Of a stretch of DNA of 64,000 nt, positions 1 to 10,736 are shown one piece after another (position 1 is the stretch's first letter; each line of letters starts with the position of its first letter). The position numbers were made by a program, and so were the translations under genes. The stretch covers positions 5,096,001-5,160,000 of the forward strand of contig NZ_CP109598.1 in the NCBI RefSeq assembly GCF_036327775.1, read 5' to 3'. Under the pieces are notes generated by a model, which worked only from the letters and a program-made list of their open reading frames with translations, was not told the origin of the DNA and did not search any database. The stretch is from Streptomyces sp. NBC_01498 (GTDB taxonomy: Bacteria; Actinomycetota; Actinomycetes; Streptomycetales; Streptomycetaceae).

Positions 1-617
1 TGCACGAGCCGGTCGTGCGCGCCACGATCCTCGCGCCCAGCGAGTTCATCGGCTCGATCATGGAGCTGTGCCAGACCCGCCGCGGCACGCTGCTCGGCAT
101 GGACTACCTGTCCGCCGACCGGGTCGAGATCCGCTACACCCTGCCGCTCGCCGAGATCGTCTTCGACTTCTTCGACCAGCTGAAGTCCAAGACCCGCGGG
201 TACGCGTCGCTGGACTACGAGCCCACCGGTGAGCAGAGCGCCCAGCTCGTCAAGGTCGACATCCTGCTGCACGGCGACAAGGTCGACGCCTTCTCCGCCA
301 TCACGCACCGGGACCAGGCGTACGCGTACGGCGTACGGCTGGTGGCCAAGCTCCGCGAGCTGATCCCGCGCCAGGCGTTCGAGGTGCCCATCCAGGCCGC
401 CATCGGCTCCCGGGTCATCGCCCGCGAGACGATCCGCGCCATCCGCAAGGACGTCCTCGCCAAGTGCTACGGCGGTGACATCTCCCGGAAGCGGAAGCTG
501 CTGGAGAAGCAGAAGGAGGGCAAGAAGCGGATGAAGATGGTCGGCAGTGTGGAGGTCCCGCAGGAGGCGTTCATCGCGGTGCTCTCCAGCGACGAGTCGG
601 CCGCCAAGAAGAAGTGA
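1..617 (+). CDS. lepA: Elongation factor 4 (LepA), C-terminal part
   Basis: This is the 3' end of a gene that begins outside the window; about 205 residues are visible. LepA/EF-4 is a translational GTPase that binds stalled or mistranslocated ribosomes in the cytoplasm. The visible part has no GTPase motifs. It covers the EF-G-like domain V region ([12 protein letters not shown], then [13 protein letters not shown]) and the LepA-specific C-terminal domain with its basic segment [16 protein letters not shown], which separates LepA from EF-G and BipA. The gene ends with a lysine-rich tail and TGA. In Streptomyces lepA lies upstream of hemW and hrcA, as here. Confidence 0.95.
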   Translation, partial: HEPVVRATILAPSEFIGSIMELCQTRRGTLLGMDYLSADRVEIRYTLPLAEIVFDFFDQLKSKTRGYASLDYEPTGEQSAQLVKVDILLHGDKVDAFSAITHRDQAYAYGVRLVAKLRELIPRQAFEVPIQAAIGSRVIARETIRAIRKDVLAKCYGGDISRKRKLLEKQKEGKKRMKMVGSVEVPQEAFIAVLSSDESAAKKK

Positions 618-846
618 CGCGCTTCGCCGGGCGGTAGCTCCCTTCCGCCGCCCCGGGGCGGGCCGGGTCCGTGTGCGGGTGCGCGCGGACCCGGCCGCCG
701 TTCGCCGGTCCGGTTCGTTATGGAGCGACTGCACGCGTCCCCTTACGCGCCGGGCGGGTCCGCTCTACTCTGATCACTGCTCGATGGTTACTCACCAGTT
801 AAACAACAAACCAGTCGCGCAGACTTTGCGGGGCCCGGAGGACGTC

Positions 847-2736
<1,890 letters not shown>

Positions 2737-2787
2737 AGGCGCATACGCGTCGTTGATGAGTGCGCGGGCGGGGCCGGCGGCCGGGAA

Positions 2788-3540
2788 CTACGGCTGGGGG
2801 CTCCGCCCACGGCGTAGTTCCCGCAGTATGTTGTCGAGCCCGGCCACATGGTCGCGCAGCGCGGCCCTCCCGTCGGGGCCGCACAGTGGCCGCACCGGGA
2901 CGCCGGAGCCGTCGAGGGCGTCTGCGCGGCTGTGGTCCGTACCACTGTGATCCGGACCGCCGTGGTCCTCGTCCGCGTCGGCCCCCGCGCCGCCCTCGCC
3001 GGCGTCCTTGTCGCCGTCCCTCTCGCCGAGCATGGACCCGATGGCGGAGAGCCTGCGGCCCATCTCGGTGAGCTGCGCGTGGTCCCGGGCCAGCAGTGCC
3101 TCCAACTGGCGGTTCTTGCGGTGCAGTTCGAGGAAGACCGTCACCTTGGCCCGCAGCACCCAGGGGTCGAACGGCTTCGGGATGAAGTCGGCGGCCCCGG
3201 TCGCGTACCCCCGGAAGGTGAAACCGCTGTCGGGATGACTGCCGGTCAGAAAGATGATCGGGACGTCCTTCGCCTGGTCCAGCCGCTTGATGCCGGCGGC
3301 CGTGTCGAAGGCGTCCATGCCCGGCATCCGGACGTCCAGCAGCACCAGCGCGAACCGTTCCCGGCGCAGCGCCCGTATCGCCTCCTCGCCCGAACGGGCC
3401 CGCACCAGCGGGACGTTGAGCGATGCCAGTACCGCTTCGAGCGCGAGAAGGTTCTCCTCCATGTCGTCGACGAGAAGGATTCCCGCCCGGTCGGCGACGG
3501 GGGTGTCAGCGGGCGGGTCGGTGGGTATCTGGGTGCTCAT
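2788..3540 (-). CDS. Stand-alone CheY-like response regulator
   Basis: A 250-residue protein with an N-terminal receiver domain (about residues 18-140) and no DNA-binding or enzymatic output domain. Receiver hallmarks are the acidic pair in ILLVDDMEEN, the phospho-acceptor in LVLLDVRMPG, the T in IIFLTGSH and the K in FIPKPFDPW. A helical segment follows that could form a coiled coil (VFLELHRKNRQLEALLARD), then an Asp/Gly/His-rich low-complexity tail. It is divergent from a SpoIIE-type phosphatase gene about 210 bases away, so both may act in one partner-switching pathway. No histidine kinase is adjacent. ATG at 3540 is the first codon matching the receiver family; longer frames run into promoter sequence. 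Confidence 0.85.
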   Translation of the reverse strand: MSTQIPTDPPADTPVADRAGILLVDDMEENLLALEAVLASLNVPLVRARSGEEAIRALRRERFALVLLDVRMPGMDAFDTAAGIKRLDQAKDVPIIFLTGSHPDSGFTFRGYATGAADFIPKPFDPWVLRAKVTVFLELHRKNRQLEALLARDHAQLTEMGRRLSAIGSMLGERDGDKDAGEGGAGADADEDHGGPDHSGTDHSRADALDGSGVPVRPLCGPDGRAALRDHVAGLDNILRELRRGRSPQP

Positions 3541-3750
3541 CGTCGGTGGCGTCCGAGTAGGTGATGGCCGGTGCTGGGGGTCCGGGCGCGTACGGTGTCG
3601 GGTGCGGCGGCCGGGGGAAACGGCCTCTGAGCTCCGTTCTTCGCCCGCTTCTTCGCCCATTTCGATGACTCGACGCGTATGGGCACGCTCAGTCTGTCAC
3701 TCTGTCGGGGTCGTAAGCGGCGCAACGAGAGAAACAACCAGGAGCCGCAC

Positions 3751-6009
3751 GTGGGGCCTATAGGGGACTGTCGGAACCCGAATGATCCGGAAGCGACCAC
3801 TCCGGTACGGAGTCGGGCGTTCCGCGACGACGAGCGGCGCACGGCACGCACCAGCCTGCCGGGCAACCCGCTCGCCCCGTCCGCCGCGCGCCGGTTCGTG
3901 CGCGCGGCGCTCGCCGAGTGGACCAGCCTCGGCCTGCTCGCCGCCTGCGCCCTCTGCCAGGGCGACGAGAACTGCGCACCGGGAGGGCACGACGCGGACG
4001 GGCTCATCGACGACGCGGTGCTGATCGTCGACGAACTCGTCACCAACGCCGTCGTGCACGCCGGCACCAACGTCGAACTGCTCTGCCGTCTCGACGTGCT
4101 GGAGTGCGAACCGGAGGGCACGAGACCCGGCGGGATGCCCGTCACGGCCCCCGTGCCGGACCCGGCCACCACCCCGGACACCCCCGGGGACCCGGACGCC
4201 CCAGCCGCCCCGGAGGCGGCCGTACCCCCGGAGCCCGCCCCCGACCTCGCGCGCGCCGCCCTCGTCATCGAGGTCTCCGACCACCACCCCGCCCGCTCCG
4301 TACGCAGCGACGCCCACGAAATCGCGGGCGGCGCCCCCGACTACGGCCGGGGCCTCCAGCTCATCGCCGCCCTCTCCGAACGCTGGGGCATCACCTACCG
4401 CACCGGCCTCAAGACCGTCTGGGTCCACCTCCCCATCGACGGCCCGGCCTCCGGGGACCCGGCGGGCACCTTCGCCCCCGGCGCCACGGGCGAACCCGCC
4501 CTGCGCCGCGACATGCGCGCCGCCGAGATCCTCGCCCCCGCCCCGCGCGGAACGACCCGCGAGGACCCCGACTGGATCAGCCGGGGCGCCCTCTCCTTCC
4601 TCGCCGAAGCCTCCGACCTGCTGGCCGGACAGCTCGACGAGGACCTCGTCGCCGCCCTCGCCGGCCAGCTCCTCGTGCCCCGGCTCGCCGACTGGTGCGC
4701 CATCTGGCTCGACGGCGAGGGACACGGCCGTACGGGCGCCCCGAGGCTCTCCCGCGTCTGGCACGCCGACGAGTCCCGTATCGACCTCCTGCGCACCCTC
4801 CTGGAGAAGGAACCGCCCCGGCTCCTCGACGCCCAGCGCGCCCAGGCGGGCGGCGGCCAGGACGGCACCGCCACCGGGGGCCGCAACGTCCCCGTGCCCG
4901 TCCCCTGGCCCGGCTCCGGCCAGACCGGCGCGCACGACGGCGCGGCCGTCGCCTGCCGGCTCGTCGCGGGCGACCGCGCCCTCGGCACCCTCGTCCTCGG
5001 ACGCCGCCGGCTGGCCCGGATGCCCGACGAGGTGATCGCGCTCATCGAGGACTTCGCCCGCCGCGTCGCCCTCGCCATCGGCGCCGCCCGCCGCTACACC
5101 CGGCAGGCCACCATCAGCCGCGTCCTGCAACGCAGCCTGCTCCCCAGCCAGGTCGCCCGGATCCCCGGCGTCGAGAGCCACCTGGTGTACGAGCCCGCCG
5201 ACGACGGCGTGGTCGGCGGCGACTTCTACGACGTCTTCCCCGCGCCGCCCGGCGGCCGGTGGTGCTTCATGCTCGGCGACGTCCAGGGCAGCGGCCCCGA
5301 GGCCGCCGTCGTCACCGGCCTCGCCAGACCCTGGCTGCGGCTCCTCGCCCGCGAGGGGTACGCGGTCGGCGAAGTGCTCGACCGCCTCAACCGGCTCCTG
5401 CTCGACGACGCCATGGAGGCCGCCGAGGCCGCCGCGCTGATGGTCGCCGTCGCCGGCGGGCAGGACCTCACCGGCGGCGACCCCGGACTGCCCGGCCTCA
5501 GCGACCTGGGCCCGCTCAGCGACATCGGCACCCTGGAGAAGGGCCGCGCCGACGGGGGCCGGGGCGGCGGCCTCGCCGACGGCGGCCAGTCACGCTTCCT
5601 CTCCCTCCTCTACGGCGAACTCGCCCCGCTCCCCGGCACCGCCGGCGGCGCCCGCTGCACCCTGGCGAGCGCCGGCCACCCGCTGCCGTTACTCCTCAAG
5701 CCCGACGGAACGGTGCGTGTGGCCGCCGAACCGCAACTGCTCCTCGGCGTGGACGAGAACGTCGCGTACGAGAGCCTCAGCTTCGACCTGGCCTCCGGGG
5801 ACACCCTGCTGTGCGTCACCGACGGCGTCACCGAGCGCCGCTCGGGGCGGCTGCTCCTGGACGACGACGACGGCCTCGCCGCGATCCTGGCGGGCTGCGC
5901 CGGACTGAACGCGCAGGGCGTCGCCGAGCGGATCAGACGGGCCGTGCACGACTTCGACCCGAGCCCGCCCTCGGACGACCTGGCGCTGCTGGTGCTGCGC
6001 GCCGTGTAG
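3751..6009 (+). CDS. SpoIIE-type serine phosphatase with anti-sigma-like ATPase and GAF-like region
   Basis: A 752-residue cytoplasmic signalling protein. An RsbW-like ATPase domain comes first, with N box DELVTNAVVHAG near residue 93 and G-box GRGLQLIAALSE near 200. The two boxes are separated by an unusual Pro/Ala-rich insert. A GAF-like region follows (about 277-447), then a SpoIIE/PP2C phosphatase domain (about 480-752) with metal-binding GGDFYDVF near 489 and LLCVTDGVTE near 685. Such proteins both bind and dephosphorylate partners of alternative sigma factors. GTG at 3751 is preceded by GGAG at six bases; an ATG at 3679 would add 24 residues. Leu647 is encoded by TTA (5689-5691), so translation may depend on the bldA tRNA. 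It is divergent from the receiver-domain gene. Confidence 0.88.
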   Translation: MGPIGDCRNPNDPEATTPVRSRAFRDDERRTARTSLPGNPLAPSAARRFVRAALAEWTSLGLLAACALCQGDENCAPGGHDADGLIDDAVLIVDELVTNAVVHAGTNVELLCRLDVLECEPEGTRPGGMPVTAPVPDPATTPDTPGDPDAPAAPEAAVPPEPAPDLARAALVIEVSDHHPARSVRSDAHEIAGGAPDYGRGLQLIAALSERWGITYRTGLKTVWVHLPIDGPASGDPAGTFAPGATGEPALRRDMRAAEILAPAPRGTTREDPDWISRGALSFLAEASDLLAGQLDEDLVAALAGQLLVPRLADWCAIWLDGEGHGRTGAPRLSRVWHADESRIDLLRTLLEKEPPRLLDAQRAQAGGGQDGTATGGRNVPVPVPWPGSGQTGAHDGAAVACRLVAGDRALGTLVLGRRRLARMPDEVIALIEDFARRVALAIGAARRYTRQATISRVLQRSLLPSQVARIPGVESHLVYEPADDGVVGGDFYDVFPAPPGGRWCFMLGDVQGSGPEAAVVTGLARPWLRLLAREGYAVGEVLDRLNRLLLDDAMEAAEAAALMVAVAGGQDLTGGDPGLPGLSDLGPLSDIGTLEKGRADGGRGGGLADGGQSRFLSLLYGELAPLPGTAGGARCTLASAGHPLPLLLKPDGTVRVAAEPQLLLGVDENVAYESLSFDLASGDTLLCVTDGVTERRSGRLLLDDDDGLAAILAGCAGLNAQGVAERIRRAVHDFDPSPPSDDLALLVLRAV

Positions 6010-6067
6010 CGCCGGACTCTGCGGGGTACGGCGACGGCACCCGGCCCGCGTACGGGACACTGGGGTC

Positions 6068-7300
6068 ATGCCTTCCGCCCTGCCCGACGGTGACCCCATG
6101 CCCGAGTCCGGCGCGCTGCCCCCGCACGCGCTCGACGGCGCGGCGGACCGGCCGCTCGGCTTCTACCTGCACGTGCCCTACTGCGCCACCCGCTGCGGCT
6201 ACTGCGACTTCAACACCTACACCGCCACCGAACTGCGCGGCTCCGGCGGCGTGCTCGCCTCCCGCGACAACTACGCCGACACCCTGACCGACGAGATCCG
6301 GCTCGCCCGCAAGGTCCTCGGCGACGACCCCCGGCCCGTCCGCACGGTCTTCGTCGGCGGCGGTACGCCCACCCTGCTCGCCGCCGCCGACCTCGTACGG
6401 ATGCTGGGCGCCGTACGCGACGAGTTCGGCCTCGCCGACGACGCGGAGATCACCACCGAGGCCAACCCGGAGTCCGTCGGCCCGGCGTACCTCGCGGAGC
6501 TGCGCGCGGGCGGCTTCAACCGGATCTCCTTCGGCATGCAGAGTGCCAGGCAGCACGTCCTGCGGGTCCTCGACCGCACCCACACCCCCGGCCGGCCCGA
6601 GGCGTGCGTCGCGGAGGCCCGCGCGGCCGGGTTCGACCACGTGAACCTCGACCTGATCTACGGCACGCCCGGCGAGAGCGACGACGACTGGCGCGCCTCC
6701 CTGGCGGCGGCGGTCGGCGCCGGACCCGACCACGTCTCCGCGTACGCGCTGATCGTCGAGGAGGGCACCGGGCTCGCCCGCCGCATCCGCCGGGGCGAGA
6801 TCCCCATGACCGACGACGACGAGCACGCCGACCGCTACCTGATCGCCGACGAGACCCTGACGGCGGCCGGATTCAGCTGGTACGAGGTCTCCAACTGGGC
6901 CACCACCGAGGCCGGGCGCTGCCTCCACAACGAGCTGTACTGGCGCGGCGCCGACTGGTGGGGCGCGGGGCCCGGCGCCCACAGCCACGTCGGCGGGGTC
7001 CGCTGGTGGAACGTGAAGCATCCGGGGGCGTACGCGGCGGCGCTCGCGGAGGGCCGCTCACCGGGCGCGGGCCGGGAACTCCTCACGGCGGAGGACCGCC
7101 GCGTCGAGCGGATCCTGCTGGAGCTGCGGCTGTCGGACGGCGTGGAACTGTCCCTGCTGCGCCCGGCGGGCCTGGCGGCGGCCGGCAAGGCCCTGACGGA
7201 CGGACTGCTGGAGCCGGGGCCTTACGGGGCGGGGCGGGCGGTCCTGACGCTGCGGGGGCGGCTGCTGGCGGACGGGGTGGTGCGGGACCTGGTGGATTGA
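6068..7300 (+). CDS. hemW: Radical SAM heme chaperone HemW
   Basis: A 410-residue radical SAM protein. The [4Fe-4S]-binding cysteines are C39, C43 and C46 in YCATRCGYCDF. These are followed by the family glycine motif FVGGGTPTLL and by FGMQSARQHVLRVLDRTH. The C-terminal HemN-like domain is complete. HemW is often annotated as oxygen-independent coproporphyrinogen oxidase, but the four-cysteine CxxxCxxCxC motif of true HemN is absent (the cluster motif ends CGYCDF), so a heme chaperone is more likely. The start at 6068 gives the usual length, although the upstream ribosome site (GGGG) is weak. It lies between lepA and hrcA as in other actinomycetes. Confidence 0.92.
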   Translation: MPSALPDGDPMPESGALPPHALDGAADRPLGFYLHVPYCATRCGYCDFNTYTATELRGSGGVLASRDNYADTLTDEIRLARKVLGDDPRPVRTVFVGGGTPTLLAAADLVRMLGAVRDEFGLADDAEITTEANPESVGPAYLAELRAGGFNRISFGMQSARQHVLRVLDRTHTPGRPEACVAEARAAGFDHVNLDLIYGTPGESDDDWRASLAAAVGAGPDHVSAYALIVEEGTGLARRIRRGEIPMTDDDEHADRYLIADETLTAAGFSWYEVSNWATTEAGRCLHNELYWRGADWWGAGPGAHSHVGGVRWWNVKHPGAYAAALAEGRSPGAGRELLTAEDRRVERILLELRLSDGVELSLLRPAGLAAAGKALTDGLLEPGPYGAGRAVLTLRGRLLADGVVRDLVD

Positions 7301-7401
7301 TCACTCGGTTGGGTGAATCGGGGCGGATTCGGTGGTTATTGCCTACGCCGATTTTCTGGTCTGCCGTCAACAGAAGCGGCGGAATGTGGAGGCTCACGGA
7401 G

Positions 7402-7989
7402 ATGACCGCTGTGGCTGAGCGACCGATCACCGACACCGCCGCCGAGCGGTACACGAGCTTTGAGGCGCCGGCAGGGCTCAAAGCGGAACTCCTCAGGGGC
7501 GAAATCGTGATGATGGCGGGCCCGACTGGGTCCACAACCTGATCGTTCTGTTCGTGGAGCGGCAGATCCCGATCGAAGACTGGTATCCCGTGCAGACACA
7601 GGACCTCTCGATCCCCGGGGAATCCGCCCAGCCGCAGCCTGGCCTCGTCGTGATCGAACACGGCGCTTTCGAGGGCCCGGACGTCTGGTGCCCGCCCGGC
7701 CGTCACCCTGGTGCTCGAGGTGGTCTCCAAGACCAGCATCGACCGTGACTACGGCGTCAAGAGGTCGATCTACGCGGCAGGCCGGATCCCGGCCTGTCTG
7801 ATCATCGATCCGATGGAGGCGCACTGCGTGCTCCACACCGAACCCACCGGTACTGGCGAGCACGCCGACTACCTGACGAAGCGGACCACCCCGTTCGGTG
7901 AACCTCTGCCGCTCGACCTCCTCGACATCAAGCTCGACACCAGCAAGTTCGGGACCCTGCCGCCCGTCAAATATCACCGTCGTCCATGA
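7402..7989 (+). pseudogene. Uma2-family (DUF820) endonuclease-like gene, broken by two frameshifts
   Basis: Three reading frames read in order give one Uma2-like protein of normal length (about 195 codons). The first frame runs from ATG 7402 (MTAVAERPITD...) to about 7523. The second begins with DWVHNLIVLFVERQ at 7524 and includes WYPVQTQDLSIP and QPGLVVIEHGAFEG. The third starts by about 7702 with VTLVLEVVSKTSIDRDYGVK and ends KLDTSKFGTLPPVKY at TGA 7987-7989. The first switch fits a one-base loss and the second a one-base gain. GGAGG precedes the ATG. Uma2 proteins have a PD-(D/E)XK-like fold and occur in many copies in Streptomyces. The 3' end overlaps the convergent DUF3097 gene by 23 bases. 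A sequencing error is possible. Confidence 0.8.
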
Positions 7990-8797
7990 CCGTCACGAAG
8001 TCGATCAGCTCCTCCACCCGCCCCAGCAGCGCCGGTTCCAGATCCCGGTAGGTCCGTACGGACGACAGGATGCGCTGCCACGCCGCACCGGTGTTTTCCG
8101 GCCAGCCCAGGGCCCGGCACACCCCCGTCTTCCAGTCCTGACCGCGCGGCACCGACGGCCACGCCGGGATACCCACCGACGACGGCTTCACCGCCTCCCA
8201 GACGTCGATGTACGGGTGCCCCACCACCAGGACGTCGTCCCCCGTGACCTGCTCCGCGAGCCGGAACTCCTTGGAGCCGGGCACCAGATGGTCCACCAGG
8301 ACGCCCAGCCGCGCGTCCGGCGACGGGCCGAACTCCGCGACGATCGCCGGGAGATCGTCGATGCCCTCCAGATACTCGACGACCACGCCCTCGATCCGCA
8401 GGTCGTCGCCCCAGACCCGCTCCACCAGCTCCGCGTCGTGCCGCCCCTCGACATAGATACGCCCCGCACGTGCCACCCGCGCCCGCGCCCCCGGCACGGC
8501 GATCGAACCGGAGGCCGTACGGGCGGGCCGCACCGGGCCCCCGGCGCCCGGCCGCACCAGCGTGACCACCCGGCCCTCCAGCAGGAACCCCCGCTCCACC
8601 AGCGGGAAGACACGGTGCTTGCCGAAGCGGTCCTCCAGCGTGACCGTCGGGCCCTCGGCGGTCTTCTCGCAGCGGATCACCGCGCCGCAGAAACCCGTCG
8701 ACACCTCCTCGACCACCAGATCCGGTTCGGCGGGCACCTCGGGCACCGGCGTCGAACGCTTCCACGGCGGGGTCAGATCAGGGTGGTAACTGCGCAT
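7967..8797 (-). CDS. DUF3097 family protein with TOPRIM-like core
   Basis: A 276-residue protein that resembles the actinobacterial DUF3097 family. The function is unknown. The middle section resembles a TOPRIM fold: a glutamate after a beta strand (RIYVEGRHDAELVERVWG), then VVEYLEGIDDL, then an acidic strand ending LGVLVDHLVPGSKE. The C-terminal part contains GHPYIDVWEAVKP and RILSSVRTYRDL. TOPRIM domains occur in primases, topoisomerases and RNase M5-type nucleases, so a nucleic-acid role is possible but is inferred only from pattern. ATG at 8797 is the only plausible start. The gene converges on the Uma2 remnant. Confidence 0.85.
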   Translation of the reverse strand: MRSYHPDLTPPWKRSTPVPEVPAEPDLVVEEVSTGFCGAVIRCEKTAEGPTVTLEDRFGKHRVFPLVERGFLLEGRVVTLVRPGAGGPVRPARTASGSIAVPGARARVARAGRIYVEGRHDAELVERVWGDDLRIEGVVVEYLEGIDDLPAIVAEFGPSPDARLGVLVDHLVPGSKEFRLAEQVTGDDVLVVGHPYIDVWEAVKPSSVGIPAWPSVPRGQDWKTGVCRALGWPENTGAAWQRILSSVRTYRDLEPALLGRVEELIDFVTVMDDGDI

Positions 8798-8821
8798 CCG
8801 CAGACGATAACGGGGCCCGTC

Positions 8822-9553
8822 CTACGCCGTGCCCGCCGTGCCGAAACGCACGGCCAGCGTGTCCCGCTGCGCCCGCACGAACGCCGCGTCGACGGCCGCC
8901 CCGTGGCCGGGAACGTACACCGCGTCCTCGCCGCCCAGCTCCAGCAGCCGGTCCAGCGCGGCGGGCCAGCGGTCCGGGACCGCGTCGCTCCCCGCCTGCG
9001 GCTCGCCCGACTCCTCGACCAGGTCGCCGCAGAACACGACCGCCCGCTCGCCCGTCACCAGCAGCGCCAGATCGTGCGCGGTGTGCCCGGGACCGGCCTC
9101 GGCCAGCAGGACCCGCCGCCCGCCGAGCTCCAGCGCCCGCTCGCCGGACACCGCGTGCCGGGGCGTGACCAGCACGTCCACGGCCTCGGCCGCCTCGGCG
9201 GCGGGCACCCCGTGCCGTACGGCCTCGTCGCGCAGGGCCTCGCGGTCGCGCCGCAGCGACTCCGCCAGGCCCGTCGCGCCGTACACCTCCGCGCCGGAGA
9301 ACACGGCCGTCCCCAGGACATGGTCGAAGTGCGGGTGGCTGAGCGCGATGTGCGTGACGCGCCGCCCGCCGGCGAGCGCCCGCGCCTGGGCCCGGATTCC
9401 GGCGCCCTCACGGAGCGTGGAGCCCGTGTCGTACAGAAGGACGGCGTCCTCGCCGAGGACCAGGCCCACCGTCGCGTCCCAGCCGGGCAGCCGCCGCCGG
9501 CCCACCCCCGGCGCGAGCTGTTCCCAGCCGTGCTCTTCCCAACGGACGTTCAT
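8822..9553 (-). CDS. MBL-fold metallo-hydrolase
   Basis: A 243-residue protein of the metallo-beta-lactamase superfamily. The metal-binding signature HPHFDH lies in [13 protein letters not shown]. The further ligand histidine is in [15 protein letters not shown] and the bridging acid in [13 protein letters not shown], with a final histidine in [11 protein letters not shown]. There is no signal peptide, so it is cytoplasmic. The substrate cannot be told: glyoxalase II, lactonase and RNase-like members share this core. It lies 24 bases upstream of the DUF3097 gene on the same strand, so the two are probably cotranscribed. It is divergent from hrcA, whose regulatory region starts just beyond its ATG. 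Confidence 0.85.
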   Translation of the reverse strand: MNVRWEEHGWEQLAPGVGRRRLPGWDATVGLVLGEDAVLLYDTGSTLREGAGIRAQARALAGGRRVTHIALSHPHFDHVLGTAVFSGAEVYGATGLAESLRRDREALRDEAVRHGVPAAEAAEAVDVLVTPRHAVSGERALELGGRRVLLAEAGPGHTAHDLALLVTGERAVVFCGDLVEESGEPQAGSDAVPDRWPAALDRLLELGGEDAVYVPGHGAAVDAAFVRAQRDTLAVRFGTAGTA

Positions 9554-9611
9554 ACGGCGACGCTATCGGTGGGGCGGACGGTACCGCGCGCGGTGGCCGG
9601 ACCGGTCGGCC

Positions 9612-9642
9612 TTGCTAGGCCCGTACCTCACGGCCGTACACT
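9612..9642 (+). promoter_or_regulatory. Probable hrcA-dnaJ promoter
   Basis: TTGCTA (9612-9617) and TACACT (9637-9642) resemble sigma-70-type -35 and -10 hexamers, 19 bases apart. They sit just upstream of the CIRCE operator, so a repressor bound there would block the start of transcription. The spacing is longer than ideal, so the -35 assignment is uncertain. Confidence 0.45.
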
Positions 9643-9655
9643 GGGCCGGGGAATG

Positions 9656-9682
9656 CTGGCACTCCTGCGCATCGAGTGCCAG
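9656..9682 (+). promoter_or_regulatory. CIRCE operator (HrcA binding site)
   Basis: CTGGCACTC (9656-9664), a nine-base spacer, then GAGTGCCAG (9674-9682) form a perfect 9-9-9 inverted repeat. This matches the CIRCE consensus TTAGCACTC-N9-GAGTGCTAA in its TGGCACTC/GAGTGCCA core. HrcA binds CIRCE to repress heat-shock genes. The site is 37 bases upstream of the hrcA start, so hrcA-dnaJ is predicted to be autoregulated and induced by heat. Confidence 0.93.
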
Positions 9683-9719
9683 GCCGGATCCGACGGAACC
9701 AGACCTGGAGGTGGGCGCG

Positions 9720-10736
9720 ATGCTGAGCGAACGCAGGCTTGAGGTGCTTCGTGCCATCGTCCAGGACTATGTCGGCACCGAGGAGCCCGTCGGCTCCAAG
9801 GCGCTGACCGAGCGGCACAAGCTCGGTGTGTCCCCCGCCACGGTCCGTAACGACATGGCGGTCCTGGAGGACGAGGGCTTCATCGCGCAGCCGCACACCA
9901 GTGCGGGGCGCATCCCGACGGACAAGGGTTACCGGCTCTTCGTCGACCGGCTGGCGGGCGTCAAGCCCCTGTCGGCGCCGGAGCGCAGGGCCATCCAGAA
10001 CTTTCTCGACAGCGCCGTCGACCTGGACGACGTGGTGGGCCGTACGGTCCGGCTGCTCGCGCAGCTGACCCGGCAGGTCGCGGTGGTGCAGTACCCCTCG
10101 CTGACCCGCTCCACGGTGCGGCACGTGGAACTGCTCGCGCTGGCCCCCGCACGGCTGATGCTCGTCCTGATCACCGACACCGGCCGGGTCGAACAGCGCA
10201 TGATCGACTGCCCGGCGCCGTTCGGCGAGGCGTCGCTGGCGGATCTGCGAGCCCGGCTCAACGCCCGGGTCGTGGGACGCCGGTTCTCCGATGTGCCGCT
10301 GCTGGTGCAGGAGTTGCCCGAATCCTTCGACCTGGAGGACCGGGGGACGGTCACCACCGTCCTGGCGACACTGCTGGAGACCCTGGTCGAGGAGACCGAG
10401 GAACGGCTGATGATCGGCGGCACCGCCAATCTGACGCGTTTCGGCCATGACTTCCCCCTGACCATCCGGCCCGTGCTGGAGGCACTGGAGGAGCAGGTCG
10501 TGCTCCTCCGGCTGCTCGGCGAGGCCGAGGACTCGGGCATGACCGTACGAATCGGGCACGAGAACGCCCACGAGGGCCTCAACTCCACGTCCGTCGTCGC
10601 GGTCGGCTACGGTTCGGGCGACGAGGCAGTCGCCAAACTCGGCGTGGTCGGACCGACCCGCATGGACTACCCCGGAACGATGGGAGCGGTACGCGCAGTG
10701 GCACGTTACGTCGGACAGATCCTGGCGGAGTCGTAA
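9720..10736 (+). CDS. hrcA: Heat-inducible transcription repressor HrcA
   Basis: A 338-residue repressor of class I heat-shock genes. The N-terminal winged helix contains [20 protein letters not shown] and [18 protein letters not shown], followed by [20 protein letters not shown], all typical of HrcA. The C-terminal GAF-like and dimerisation region ends [18 protein letters not shown] at 9720 has GGAGG nine bases upstream and matches the family N-terminus. Its own upstream region carries a perfect CIRCE. The TAA stop is directly abutted by the GTG start of dnaJ, so the two are translationally linked. Confidence 0.97.
   Translation: MLSERRLEVLRAIVQDYVGTEEPVGSKALTERHKLGVSPATVRNDMAVLEDEGFIAQPHTSAGRIPTDKGYRLFVDRLAGVKPLSAPERRAIQNFLDSAVDLDDVVGRTVRLLAQLTRQVAVVQYPSLTRSTVRHVELLALAPARLMLVLITDTGRVEQRMIDCPAPFGEASLADLRARLNARVVGRRFSDVPLLVQELPESFDLEDRGTVTTVLATLLETLVEETEERLMIGGTANLTRFGHDFPLTIRPVLEALEEQVVLLRLLGEAEDSGMTVRIGHENAHEGLNSTSVVAVGYGSGDEAVAKLGVVGPTRMDYPGTMGAVRAVARYVGQILAES

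Noticed and set aside
784..846. Earlier ATG start for the acyl-CoA synthetase
   Set aside because: It would add 21 residues containing a TTA-encoded Leu and lacks a ribosome site, while GTG 847 has GGAGGA.
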